From Moheibacter stercoris (GTDB lineage: Bacteria; Bacteroidota; Bacteroidia; Flavobacteriales; Weeksellaceae): DNA of 48,763 bases. Positions 23,848 to 31,960 of the stretch are shown here, in pieces. The notes under the pieces were generated by a model that was not told the DNA's origin, ran no database searches, and saw nothing but the letters and a program-made list of their open reading frames with translations. Each line of letters begins with the position of its first letter. The first letter of the stretch is position 1. The position numbers and the translations under genes were made by a program. The DNA lies in NCBI RefSeq assembly GCF_040545805.1, contig NZ_JBEPMO010000017.1:1-48763 (forward strand), read 5' to 3'.

Positions 23848-24972
23848 ATGAAGAAGAAAATTTGGAAGAAGATGTTGATAGGATTGGGTATTTTCTTGTT
23901 GTTATTTCTTGGTGGTGTATTTGCTTATATGCAACATCCGAAATTTGGTAAATCGCCTTCGGGTGACCGATTGAAACGTATGGAACAATCCAAAAATTAT
24001 CGGGATGGGCAATTTCATAATTTAAGTGAAACGCCTGCTTTGGCAGAAGGAACTTCTGTTTGGAAAATATATTATGATTTCTTATTCAAATCTTTTCCTA
24101 ATAGCAATCCGATTGACTCGATTCCATCGGTAAAAAACGATTTGAAGAATTTGAAACCCGAAGAAAATGTTTTCGTATGGTTTGGACATTCCTCTTATTT
24201 CATCCAATTGAATGGAAAGAAGTATTTAATTGATCCTGTTTTAAGTGGAAATGCTTCGCCCGTAGCGGGAACCAATAAATCCTTTGCAGGATCTGAAATG
24301 TATACCGTAGAAGATTTGCCTGAAATCGATTATTTATTGATTACCCACGATCATTACGACCATTTGGATTACGAAACAATTTTGCAACTTAAACCAAAAG
24401 TCAAGAAAGTCATTACAGCACTTGGTGTGGGAGCGCATTTGGAATATTGGGGCTTTAAACCAGAAAACTTAACGGAATTGGACTGGAAGGATTTTGTAGA
24501 ATTCGAAAATAACATCAAATTGACTGCGGTTCCAGCGCGACATTTTTCTGGTCGAACTTTTAAACGAAATGCAACGCTTTGGACTTCGTTTGTTTTGGAG
24601 GTGGGTGAAATGAAAATTTTCATCGGTGGAGATTCCGGATATGATCCATATTTCGAATTGATTGGAGAAGAATTTGGACCTTTTGATTGGGCAATTTTGG
24701 AGAATGGGCAATACAATGAAAAGTGGAAATACATTCATTTTTTACCCAATGAAACCGTACAAGCTGCGAAAGATTTAAAAGCTAAAAAAGTAATACCTGT
24801 CCATAATTCCAAGTTTAAATTGGCGCAACACGCTTGGTGGGAACCTTTGGACAAATTCACAGAAGAAGCACAAAAGCAAAATCTAAACTATGCAACTCCC
24901 AAAATCGGGGAATTGGTCAATTTAAATGACTCTCTCCAAAATTTCACGAAATGGTGGAAAGATTTGAAATGA
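23848..24972 (+). CDS. membrane-anchored metallo-beta-lactamase-fold hydrolase (UlaG / NAPE-PLD-like)
   Basis: The metal-binding motif THDHYDHLD (about 165-173) and the further ligands FIGGDSGYD (Asp) and VIPVHNSKF (His) define the metallo-beta-lactamase fold. DPVLSGNASP near the N-terminus and the overall arrangement are as in the RomA / NAPE-PLD-like group of phosphodiesterases. A hydrophobic helix at 8-28 anchors it in the inner membrane, facing the periplasm. It lies 12 bp after the serine hydrolase gene. The substrate is unknown; a phospholipid-type phosphodiester would fit the fold group but is only inferred. Confidence 0.85.
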   Translation: MKKKIWKKMLIGLGIFLLLFLGGVFAYMQHPKFGKSPSGDRLKRMEQSKNYRDGQFHNLSETPALAEGTSVWKIYYDFLFKSFPNSNPIDSIPSVKNDLKNLKPEENVFVWFGHSSYFIQLNGKKYLIDPVLSGNASPVAGTNKSFAGSEMYTVEDLPEIDYLLITHDHYDHLDYETILQLKPKVKKVITALGVGAHLEYWGFKPENLTELDWKDFVEFENNIKLTAVPARHFSGRTFKRNATLWTSFVLEVGEMKIFIGGDSGYDPYFELIGEEFGPFDWAILENGQYNEKWKYIHFLPNETVQAAKDLKAKKVIPVHNSKFKLAQHAWWEPLDKFTEEAQKQNLNYATPKIGELVNLNDSLQNFTKWWKDLK

Positions 24973-25069
24973 TAAATTCTATTGTTAAATAATCGATAAA
25001 AAAGTTTCAAATAGGCTATTTTTGTAGAATTGGAAAGCTTTTTGTTATTGCTCTAAAAAATTATTTTTC

Positions 25070-25858
25070 TTGTTAGCACACACCGTTTATCAGCACGAAT
25101 TTTCAAAAGAATGGATCACCTTCATCCACGGTGCAGGAGGAAGTTCCGCCATATGGTTCAAACAAATTCGAGAGTTCAAAAAGCATTTTAATGTTTTATT
25201 GGTTGATTTACGTGGACATGGACGATCTAAATCCAATCTGAAATCATTATTTGAGAAACGTTATTCATTTGATTCCATATCCAATGATGTGGTAGAAGTT
25301 TTGGATCATTTAAATATTCAAAAATCTCATTTCGTTGGTATTTCTCTAGGAACTATCATCATTCGTCAAATTGCCCAAAAACACCCCGAAAAAATGGTTT
25401 CAATGGTCATGGGTGGTGCTGTGATGAAATTGAATTTCAAAGGGAAAGCATTAATTTTTATAGGGAATATGTTTAAAAATGTAATTCCTTATATCTTTCT
25501 TTACAAGATTTTGGCATTTGTCATTATGCCCAAAAATACCCACAAAGAATCGAGATTGTTATTCATTCGCGAAGCCAAAAAATTGTATCAAAAGGAATTT
25601 TTGAAATGGTTCAAATTGACGGCAGATGTTTTCCCCTTACTTCGAATTTTTAGACAAGAAGAATTAAATATTCCAACCTTTTACATAATGGGAAGGGAAG
25701 ATCATATGTTTTTACCGAGTGTACAAAAAATTGTGCAACGACATTTTAGAACATCTGAATTGTATGTGGTGGAAAATTCTGGTCACGTGGTCAATGTCGA
25801 TCAGCCGCAAGTTTTCAATCAGAGGGTAATTGAGTATATACATCGTATTACAAACTAG
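25070..25858 (+). CDS. alpha/beta hydrolase
   Basis: The 262-residue protein has the oxyanion-hole motif FIHGAGGSS near 18-26, DLRGHGRS near 46-53 and the nucleophile elbow GISLGT with its Ser near 94. Later come the acidic residue in MGREDHMF and the catalytic His in NSGHVVNVDQP. No ATG precedes the conserved core, so the start is most likely the TTG at 25070. It has no signal peptide. Substrate unknown. The next gene starts 8 bp after its stop. Confidence 0.85.
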   Translation: MLAHTVYQHEFSKEWITFIHGAGGSSAIWFKQIREFKKHFNVLLVDLRGHGRSKSNLKSLFEKRYSFDSISNDVVEVLDHLNIQKSHFVGISLGTIIIRQIAQKHPEKMVSMVMGGAVMKLNFKGKALIFIGNMFKNVIPYIFLYKILAFVIMPKNTHKESRLLFIREAKKLYQKEFLKWFKLTADVFPLLRIFRQEELNIPTFYIMGREDHMFLPSVQKIVQRHFRTSELYVVENSGHVVNVDQPQVFNQRVIEYIHRITN

Positions 25859-25866
25859 GCTTTTCG

Positions 25867-26457
25867 ATGAGATTATTAATTTTTTGTTTTATCATTATAA
25901 TTTATAGTTGTTCTGCCAAAAGGTTTTCTGAAGATAAAAAGGATGATTTCTTTAAAGAATTTCAACTGGTTACCAATAACTCAATGCAGATTACTACAGA
26001 AAAATCATTTTTAATTTTTAATACAAACAATAAGGACGAATATTTTCCATATGATTCCATAAACAAAACCTATTTTTTAGTGGAATTTGATTCTGACTCA
26101 GTTTGGATTCAAGGATTTTACAAAAATGAAGAATTTTCAAAAATCGGCACAACCATAGATATCCTACCAAACCTAAATGATTCTTATTTAATCGAATTAA
26201 AAAATGAGAAATTAAATCCTTTTACTTTAGATAATGGAGATGTGGTTACAGTAAGAAATTCAAGTATAGATAGAATATTTTGTAGAATTCAGAATTTTGA
26301 ATTTTTTAGAACTGTAAATTATTTTGATATAGAAAATTACGAAGAATTTCAAAATATTAATTCGGATATTAATCTAAAATCAAAGTCCTTTGAACTAAGT
26401 TCTGATTTGAGATTTCTTATTATTAGTTATTTGGTTAAGATTAATAAAATCTATTAA
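25867..26457 (+). CDS. probable lipoprotein of unknown function, AT-rich
   Basis: The N-terminus MRLLIFCFIIIIYSCSAK has a short hydrophobic stretch and a lipobox-like IYSC with the lipidated Cys at 15. The rest (196 residues) has no familiar motif. The gene is AT-rich compared with the neighbours. It follows the alpha/beta hydrolase by 8 bp and is probably in the same transcript. Function unknown. Confidence 0.6.
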   Translation: MRLLIFCFIIIIYSCSAKRFSEDKKDDFFKEFQLVTNNSMQITTEKSFLIFNTNNKDEYFPYDSINKTYFLVEFDSDSVWIQGFYKNEEFSKIGTTIDILPNLNDSYLIELKNEKLNPFTLDNGDVVTVRNSSIDRIFCRIQNFEFFRTVNYFDIENYEEFQNINSDINLKSKSFELSSDLRFLIISYLVKINKIY

Positions 26458-26507
26458 TTAGTCTTCATTTATTTTTTTTTATCCTCTTTTTTCTTGCGAG
26501 AAACAAC

Positions 26508-26538
26508 TCATCCCAAAAATTCCACAGTTCATCCCAAA
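26508..26538 (+). promoter_or_regulatory. LytTR-type operator: 10-bp direct repeat, 21-bp period
   Basis: TCATCCCAAA occurs at 26508-26517 and 26529-26538, exactly two helical turns apart, and ends 5 bp before a -33 box. LytTR regulators bind pairs of about 9-bp direct repeats at 21-22 bp spacing. The operon downstream encodes a LytTR regulator, so autoregulation is likely. Confidence 0.65.
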
Positions 26539-26542
26539 GTTT

Positions 26543-26573
26543 TTTGATACATTTAATTGGTGAGCGAATTTTG
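26543..26573 (+). promoter_or_regulatory. promoter of the LytS/LytTR operon
   Basis: TTTG (26543-26546), 19 bp, then GAATTTTG (26566-26573), one base off TAnnTTTG. The first gene starts 28 bp further on. The repeats just upstream would place an activator next to the -33 box. Confidence 0.5.
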
Positions 26574-26600
26574 TTTCATCAAACAATAAAATTTACAACT

Positions 26601-27242
26601 ATGTATCAACTAATCTTTGTTATTTTCTTATTGGTTTCCAGTATTTTCATTCCTGTACAAGGACAATCAAAATATGAAACCGAAATGGAAAAAGCTTTGA
26701 CTTCTATGAATGAAGCCAAAACGTCAGATGATTTTGAAAAAGTCGCTCAACATTTTGATCGAATCGCAAAAGTGGAAAAGGAAAATTGGTTGCCTTTGTA
26801 TTATGGAATGTTCATTCGTGCCATTAATGCATTTGGAATGGAGAAAGATCCAGCCATTAAAAAAGTCGATGAATTAGAAGGAATGTATTCTCAATTGGAA
26901 ACTTTAAATCCCAATCAATCCGAATTGTTAACCTTACGTGCTTTGTTCCGAACGGTGAAAGTAGCCAAGGATCCGATGACCTACGGTATGTCGCTTTCTG
27001 GTGCGATTATCAAAGATTATGAAGATGCCTTAAAATTAGATCCCAACAATCCGCGTGCGATGTATTTGATGGCGCAATACAATATGGGCGGTGCCGAATT
27101 TTGGGGAAAAGATCCCAAAGATTATTGTCCGCAAATCGAAAAAGCCAAAACTTTATTTCCAGCTGAAAAACCGAATAACTTTGAACCCAATTGGGGCGAA
27201 GAACAAGTAGATGAAATTTTAAACTCGACTTGTAAGAAATAA
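26601..27242 (+). CDS. exported TPR-like protein, first gene of the LytS/LytTR operon
   Basis: The start is ATG 26601 (213 residues); a TTG at 26544 lies inside the promoter. A signal peptide (about 1-22, PVQGQ) precedes helical repeats of TPR type, the last being DYEDALKLDPNNPRAMYLMA (about 140-160). The protein should be periplasmic. It is followed after 20 bp by the sensor kinase gene, so it could act as a partner or sensor for the kinase; that is an inference from position. Similar proteins occur widely in Flavobacteriia without an assigned role. Confidence 0.78.
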   Translation: MYQLIFVIFLLVSSIFIPVQGQSKYETEMEKALTSMNEAKTSDDFEKVAQHFDRIAKVEKENWLPLYYGMFIRAINAFGMEKDPAIKKVDELEGMYSQLETLNPNQSELLTLRALFRTVKVAKDPMTYGMSLSGAIIKDYEDALKLDPNNPRAMYLMAQYNMGGAEFWGKDPKDYCPQIEKAKTLFPAEKPNNFEPNWGEEQVDEILNSTCKK

Positions 27243-27262
27243 TTTCAAATTCTTTCGAAAAA

Positions 27263-28624
27263 ATGACCAGTTTAAAAGTCCATATTCGCTATTTATTCCT
27301 CATCATCCTACTATTCACGGTATTTTCATTAGCATCCTTTGTGGTGAATAAAAGTGAGATTCCTTCTTGGGAAAAAATCATTCGATACTTTGGCTGGACT
27401 TGCTTTTACACGATTCCTTTGTATGCTGCCAACGGATTTATTTACCATCAATTGGATATGAGGATTCCCGACGGTAAATGGGAAGCTTACGTGAAGAAAT
27501 TTGGATTAGGATTGTTTTTCAGTAGTTTGATAAGTGTCATCATTGGCGGTTTTTTGTTCGTTTTGAATATGGTTATCAATGGGAAAACCTTTGAAGAAGC
27601 CATCTTTTGGATTTTTACAGCGGAAGCATTTGAACAAATCAAACGCTTAATTTGGATTTCGGCTTCTATTGCCTTTACAATTTATTTGATTCGATTTATT
27701 CTCAACTATCAAGCCGATAAACTTAAGGAACAAAAGGAAAAATACGTCAAAATCACAACCGAACATGAATCGTTGAAATCCCAAATTGGTCCGCATTTTT
27801 TGTTCAATAGTTTGAATGTCTTGAATGGATTGATCGATGAAAACCCAGACAAAGCCCAAGAATTTGTAGGCGAATTGTCTTCTATTTATCGGTATGTTTT
27901 GGAACAAAAAGACAAATCCTTGGTTTCGGTAGAAGAGGAGTTGAACTTTAGTCGAACCTATATGAATTTGGTCCAAAAGCGTTATGAAGACGGATTGGAA
28001 TTTGAAATTATAGGAGAAGCCAATCCCGAATTGAAAATCGTACCGCTTTCGCTTCAAATATTATTGGAAAATACGATCAAACACAACCGAATTTCTTCGG
28101 ATGAACCTTTGCGTGTTCGAGTGGAATTGAAAGATGATGAATTGTTGATTGTCAATAATTTACAAAAGAAAAACAAATTAACCGAAAGTACTGGAAAAGG
28201 TCTCAAAAATATTAAGGAACGCTACAGCGCTTTTTCCAATCGAAATGTGGAAATTCAAGAAACAGAAACCGAATTTCTTGTGAAACTACCATTACTTTCA
28301 GAAAAAATAATCGCTATGGAAATCGATAACGAATATACAGAAGAGGAAATTTTAAACGCCAAAAAGCGAATCGAAGATTTGGAAGGATTTTATTGGAATT
28401 TTGCGAGTTATATCGTGGTCAATATTTTCTTTGTCTTTTTGGATTTGCGCGATGGAAGCTATGATTGGTCCTATTGGCCCTTGATGGGTTGGGGAATGGG
28501 TGTCGCTTTTCACGCCATTGAAGTGTTCGGATTTTTTAATAATAAATCTTGGAAAGATCGAATGATCCGTAAAGAATTGGAACGAAGAAAAAGAGAACGT
28601 GCAGAATTTAAAAATAATTTCTAA
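27263..28624 (+). CDS. LytS-type sensor histidine kinase fused to a C-terminal 2TM domain
   Basis: Four membrane helices fall within residues 10-150. The kinase core has the phospho-acceptor His178 in GPHFLFNSLNVLNGLID, the N box LLENTIKHN and the G box STGKGLKNIKERYS, all typical of the His_kinase family paired with LytTR regulators. After the ATPase domain a linker leads to a 2TM domain (about 355-450): two more helices (FYWNFASYIVVNIFFVFLD and WPLMGWGMGVAFHAIEVFGF) and a basic tail. Most kinases of this family end after the ATPase domain, so the fused 2TM module is an extra. The partner regulator is the fourth gene of the operon. Confidence 0.9.
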   Translation: MTSLKVHIRYLFLIILLFTVFSLASFVVNKSEIPSWEKIIRYFGWTCFYTIPLYAANGFIYHQLDMRIPDGKWEAYVKKFGLGLFFSSLISVIIGGFLFVLNMVINGKTFEEAIFWIFTAEAFEQIKRLIWISASIAFTIYLIRFILNYQADKLKEQKEKYVKITTEHESLKSQIGPHFLFNSLNVLNGLIDENPDKAQEFVGELSSIYRYVLEQKDKSLVSVEEELNFSRTYMNLVQKRYEDGLEFEIIGEANPELKIVPLSLQILLENTIKHNRISSDEPLRVRVELKDDELLIVNNLQKKNKLTESTGKGLKNIKERYSAFSNRNVEIQETETEFLVKLPLLSEKIIAMEIDNEYTEEEILNAKKRIEDLEGFYWNFASYIVVNIFFVFLDLRDGSYDWSYWPLMGWGMGVAFHAIEVFGFFNNKSWKDRMIRKELERRKRERAEFKNNF

Positions 28625-28628
28625 ACCG

Positions 28629-29216
28629 ATGAATGCAGAAAATAATAAACTTGGAAAACAAGAATTTGAATCTGTGGTGAAATCAGTGGAAGAAGTTCAT
28701 AAATTTTATTTGATTCTTTTTACCTATGTGGTAATGGTCGCTTACCTCAATTGGTTGGATTTACGTGATGATGCTTATACGTGGGCCTATTGGCCAACTT
28801 TTGGATTTACCTGCAGTATGATTTGGTTTGCGGCGGTGATGTTACCGTTCAAACGCAAATCCAAATTAATTCAAAAAGAATTAAAAGATTCCATAATTTC
28901 AAATACAATTGAAATGAAAACAGAAGAAAATTATTCGGTTCGGGAATATGAACGAGCCAAAAAAGTCGTCGAAGAAAAAATAGGATTTTACATTCATTTG
29001 ACGGTTTATTTGATTGTCAATGCATTTTGTGTGTATTTAAGTTTGTTTCATAGCAATTATTTCTGGGCTACTTGGACCATTTTCGGATGGGGAATTGGCT
29101 TATTTTTTCACGGATTACGCGTTTTTGGAACAACTGCCAATTGGAAATGGCGCGAAAAACAAATTCGAAAAGAAATAGAAAGACAACGTCAAAATCGCGA
29201 AAATTTAAAGCAATAA
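28629..29216 (+). CDS. protein with two tandem 2TM domains
   Basis: The 195-residue protein consists of two copies of the module found at the end of the kinase: helix, L(D)LRDDAYTWAYWP or YFWATWTIFGWG, second helix, then a lysine/arginine-rich tail. The first copy spans about 10-85 and the second about 105-190. The start is ATG 28629, five bases after the kinase stop; a GTG at 28599 inside the kinase gene is less likely. It should be an inner-membrane protein that can pair with the 2TM part of the kinase. No enzymatic motif is present. Confidence 0.85.
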   Translation: MNAENNKLGKQEFESVVKSVEEVHKFYLILFTYVVMVAYLNWLDLRDDAYTWAYWPTFGFTCSMIWFAAVMLPFKRKSKLIQKELKDSIISNTIEMKTEENYSVREYERAKKVVEEKIGFYIHLTVYLIVNAFCVYLSLFHSNYFWATWTIFGWGIGLFFHGLRVFGTTANWKWREKQIRKEIERQRQNRENLKQ

Positions 29217-29221
29217 ATTCA

Positions 29222-29965
29222 ATGAAAACCCTCATTATTGAAGACGAAAAACCTGCAGCAAGGTATTTGGTGAAACTTTTACAAGAAGAAGGAATCGAAC
29301 CTTTGGCAATGCTCAATACGGTGAAAGAATCGGTGAATTGGTTTCAAAATAACCCCGAACCTGATTTGATTTTTCTCGATATCCAATTGAGCGATGGCAT
29401 CAGTTTCGAAATATTTGAACAAGTTCAACCCAAAAGTTCGATTATTTTTACCACAGCTTATGACGAATATGCCTTAAAAGCGTTCAAATTCAATAGCATT
29501 GATTATTTGCTGAAACCAATTAACAAAACTGATCTTCGCAATGCCATTGGAAAATTTAAGGAACGGCAAAGTCCAGTGGTTTGGGATGCGTTTCAATTGC
29601 AATCTTTGCTGACCAATAATTTTGACAACAAATACCGCGAACGTTTTTTAGTCAAAGTAGGAGCGAATTTAAAAACCTTGCAAGTCGATCAGATTTCTTG
29701 TTTTTATTCGAAAAACAAAGGAACCTATTTAGTGAACGAGAATCGCGAATATCCGATTGAACAAACTTTAGGTGATTTGGAAACCCAATTGAATCCCAAA
29801 GAATTTTTCCGTATTAGTCGAAATGCCATTGTGAATCTTCGACATATCGATAATATCACGAGTCATTCGGGAAGTCGCTATCAACTGTTCATCAAAAATC
29901 TGGATGAAGAATTGATCGTGAGTCGCGAGCGTGTAAACGATTTTAAAATTTGGTTGGAGAAATAA
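29222..29965 (+). CDS. LytTR-family response regulator
   Basis: The receiver domain (1-120) has the acidic pocket IIEDE, the phospho-acceptor Asp53 in IFLDIQLSDG and the conserved Lys in YLLKPIN. The LytTR DNA-binding domain occupies about 140-247 (VDQISCFYSKNKGTYLV and FFRISRNAIVNLRHI). The 247-residue length is standard. The ATG at 29222 follows the double-2TM gene by 5 bp. It is the cognate regulator of the LytS-type kinase and probably binds the 21-bp direct repeats upstream of the operon. A terminator follows. Confidence 0.93.
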   Translation: MKTLIIEDEKPAARYLVKLLQEEGIEPLAMLNTVKESVNWFQNNPEPDLIFLDIQLSDGISFEIFEQVQPKSSIIFTTAYDEYALKAFKFNSIDYLLKPINKTDLRNAIGKFKERQSPVVWDAFQLQSLLTNNFDNKYRERFLVKVGANLKTLQVDQISCFYSKNKGTYLVNENREYPIEQTLGDLETQLNPKEFFRISRNAIVNLRHIDNITSHSGSRYQLFIKNLDEELIVSRERVNDFKIWLEK

Positions 29966-29970
29966 AAAAA

Positions 29971-29988
29971 AGCTGGAATTATCCAGCT
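29971..29988. terminator. bidirectional terminator between LytTR and ADH genes
   Basis: AGCTGGA (29971-29977) pairs with TCCAGCT (29982-29988). There are eight A upstream, which give eight T on the minus strand, and ATATTTTTCT follows on the plus strand. It serves both convergent genes. Confidence 0.75.
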
Positions 29989-30013
29989 CAATATTTTTCT
30001 AATCGAATTAAAA

Positions 30014-31063
30014 TTAATCTTTCAAAGATTGCATGTCAATCACGAAACGGTATTTGATATCGGCTTTTACAACACGATCCCAAGCTTCGTTAATATTTTG
30101 AATGTTGATCATTTCAACTTCTGGTAAAATATTATGCTCTCCACAAAAATCCAACATTTCTTGGGTTTCTTTAATTCCGCCAATTAGTGAACCCGCAATA
30201 TTACGTCTTTTGGTTACCAATAATCCGCTATGTAAAGGGTCAATCGGTTCAATCGCACCAACCATCACCATTGTTTTGTCGCGTTTCAATAATTGGATGT
30301 ACGGATTTACTTGATGCCCAACTGGGATTGTATTCAGCAAAAAGTCGAATGAATTGGCATGTGCTTTCATCATTTCAGCATCTGTGGACAATAAAACTTC
30401 GTCGGCACCCAATAATTTGGCATCTTTTCCTTTTTCGGGAGAAGTCGTAATCATCACAACTTGCGCTCCTAATGCTCGAGCAAATTTAATTCCCATATGA
30501 CCCAATCCACCCAAACCAATGATTCCGACTTTATGGCCTTTTTTCACTTTCCAATGCATCAAAGGAGACCAAGTGGTAATTCCTGCACATAGGAGAGGAG
30601 CGACTTTGGAAATATCTAAATTGGTTGGAATTCGCAAAACATATTGTTCATCCACAACAATTTGTTCAGAATAGCCGCCCAAGGTATGACCACCCGAAAT
30701 TCTATCGGGACTGTTGTAGGTTCCGGTCATTCCATTTTCGCAATATTGTTCCAATCCTTCTCCACAAGAGGGACAAGTTCGGCAAGAATCGACGATACAG
30801 CCCACACCCACCAAATCACCTTCTTTGAAATTTTGAACTTCGGAACCAATTGCGGTTACGCGACCGACAATTTCGTGTCCAGGAACAACTGGATATTTCG
30901 CTGGTCCCCATTCGCTTCTCGCGGTATGAATATCGCTATGACAAACACCACAATAAAGAATTTCGATTTGAACATCTTTGGGTAGAACTTCTCTTCTCGA
31001 AATTTCCAATGGTTTTAATTCTTCGGTAGCCGAATGACTTCCGTATGCTTTTATTTGATTCAT
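30014..31063 (-). CDS. zinc-dependent NAD(P) alcohol dehydrogenase (YahK / CAD-like)
   Basis: This 349-residue medium-chain dehydrogenase has the catalytic zinc ligands Cys38 and His63 (YCGVCHSD, PGHEIVG) and the structural zinc set Cys94, Cys97, Cys100 and Cys108. The Rossmann motif GIIGLGGLGHMGIKFA lies near 178-193. It resembles the cinnamyl-alcohol-dehydrogenase/YahK subgroup that reduces aldehydes with NADPH. It starts 13 bp after the dienelactone hydrolase stop, so the two genes are probably co-transcribed. Confidence 0.9.
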   Translation of the reverse strand: MNQIKAYGSHSATEELKPLEISRREVLPKDVQIEILYCGVCHSDIHTARSEWGPAKYPVVPGHEIVGRVTAIGSEVQNFKEGDLVGVGCIVDSCRTCPSCGEGLEQYCENGMTGTYNSPDRISGGHTLGGYSEQIVVDEQYVLRIPTNLDISKVAPLLCAGITTWSPLMHWKVKKGHKVGIIGLGGLGHMGIKFARALGAQVVMITTSPEKGKDAKLLGADEVLLSTDAEMMKAHANSFDFLLNTIPVGHQVNPYIQLLKRDKTMVMVGAIEPIDPLHSGLLVTKRRNIAGSLIGGIKETQEMLDFCGEHNILPEVEMINIQNINEAWDRVVKADIKYRFVIDMQSLKD

Positions 31064-31076
31064 TCTAATTTTATCT

Positions 31077-31820
31077 TTATTTCAATAATTCTTCTAAAAA
31101 TAAGAGCGTATGGTTCCAAGCTCTTTTGGCCATTATTTCGTTATAATCGTTGGATTCAGGATTGGTAAAAGTATGACCACAATGCGCATATTGGATGATT
31201 TGCCAATCGGCTTGCGATTCGTTCATTTCTAGGATGAAATTGTCAAATTCCTCTTTACTGACGGATTTGTCTTCCGCAGGATGTTCCACCAAAACTTTGA
31301 CGTTGATTTTTTCATTGGGTCTATTTCCTGATTTTGCCAAACCACCGTGAATGCTCACTGCACCTTGAACGGGCATATTGGCACGAGCAACTTCCAATGC
31401 ACCTGTTCCACCAAAACAATAACCAATTACGGCAATTTTTTGAGGGTCTGCACCTTGCTTAATCAATTCTTGCAAAGCCAATTGAATGCGATGCTGATAG
31501 GCTTTATAATCTTCTTTGTATTGCGTGGCAATTTTGGCAGCCGATTGATTATCGGTCGGAATATTTCCTTCGCCATAAATATCTGCAATGAAGGCAATGT
31601 ACCCTTCTTTTTCTAAATCCAATGCTGCTTGTTTGGATTCATTGTCAATTCCTTTCCAAGCAGGTAGAATTAATACTCCTGGAAGTTTTTGTCCCGCATT
31701 TTCGGTAACCATACCGTTTAGTTTTTGTTTTCCATCTTGGTAGGAAACCGGTTTTAAATTTTGAGCTGCCAAGAAGGAAAATTGCATGGCAAAAGCGAAA
31801 AATAATACGAAATATTTCAT
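31077..31820 (-). CDS. dienelactone hydrolase family protein, exported
   Basis: The 247-residue protein starts at ATG 31820; longer open frame upstream runs into the next gene's promoter region and is not coding. A signal peptide (1-20, SFLAAQ) directs it to the periplasm. The nucleophile is Cys135 in VIGYCFGGTG, with the Asp in VEHPAED and the His in CGHTFTNP, the Cys-His-Asp triad of the family. The natural substrate is unknown; broad ester or lactone cleavage is likely. It is the first gene of the pair with the alcohol dehydrogenase and is divergent from the acyl-CoA synthetase gene across 140 bp. Confidence 0.88.
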   Translation of the reverse strand: MKYFVLFFAFAMQFSFLAAQNLKPVSYQDGKQKLNGMVTENAGQKLPGVLILPAWKGIDNESKQAALDLEKEGYIAFIADIYGEGNIPTDNQSAAKIATQYKEDYKAYQHRIQLALQELIKQGADPQKIAVIGYCFGGTGALEVARANMPVQGAVSIHGGLAKSGNRPNEKINVKVLVEHPAEDKSVSKEEFDNFILEMNESQADWQIIQYAHCGHTFTNPESNDYNEIMAKRAWNHTLLFLEELLK

Positions 31821-31960
31821 TTTTGTATATTTTGAGATTCTATCAAAGGTAGGGATTTGGAGGGAAAAGGTTTTCTTTATAACAGCATTAATAATTAATT
31901 GGCTGAAATCCATTTCTAGATAAAAAAAATCCGAACTTTGCAGAATTACGTAAGAGAAAG

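Noticed and set aside
29072..29221. 50-residue N-terminal extension of the LytTR regulator
   Set aside because: It overlaps the double-2TM gene in another frame; the receiver domain begins properly at ATG 29222.
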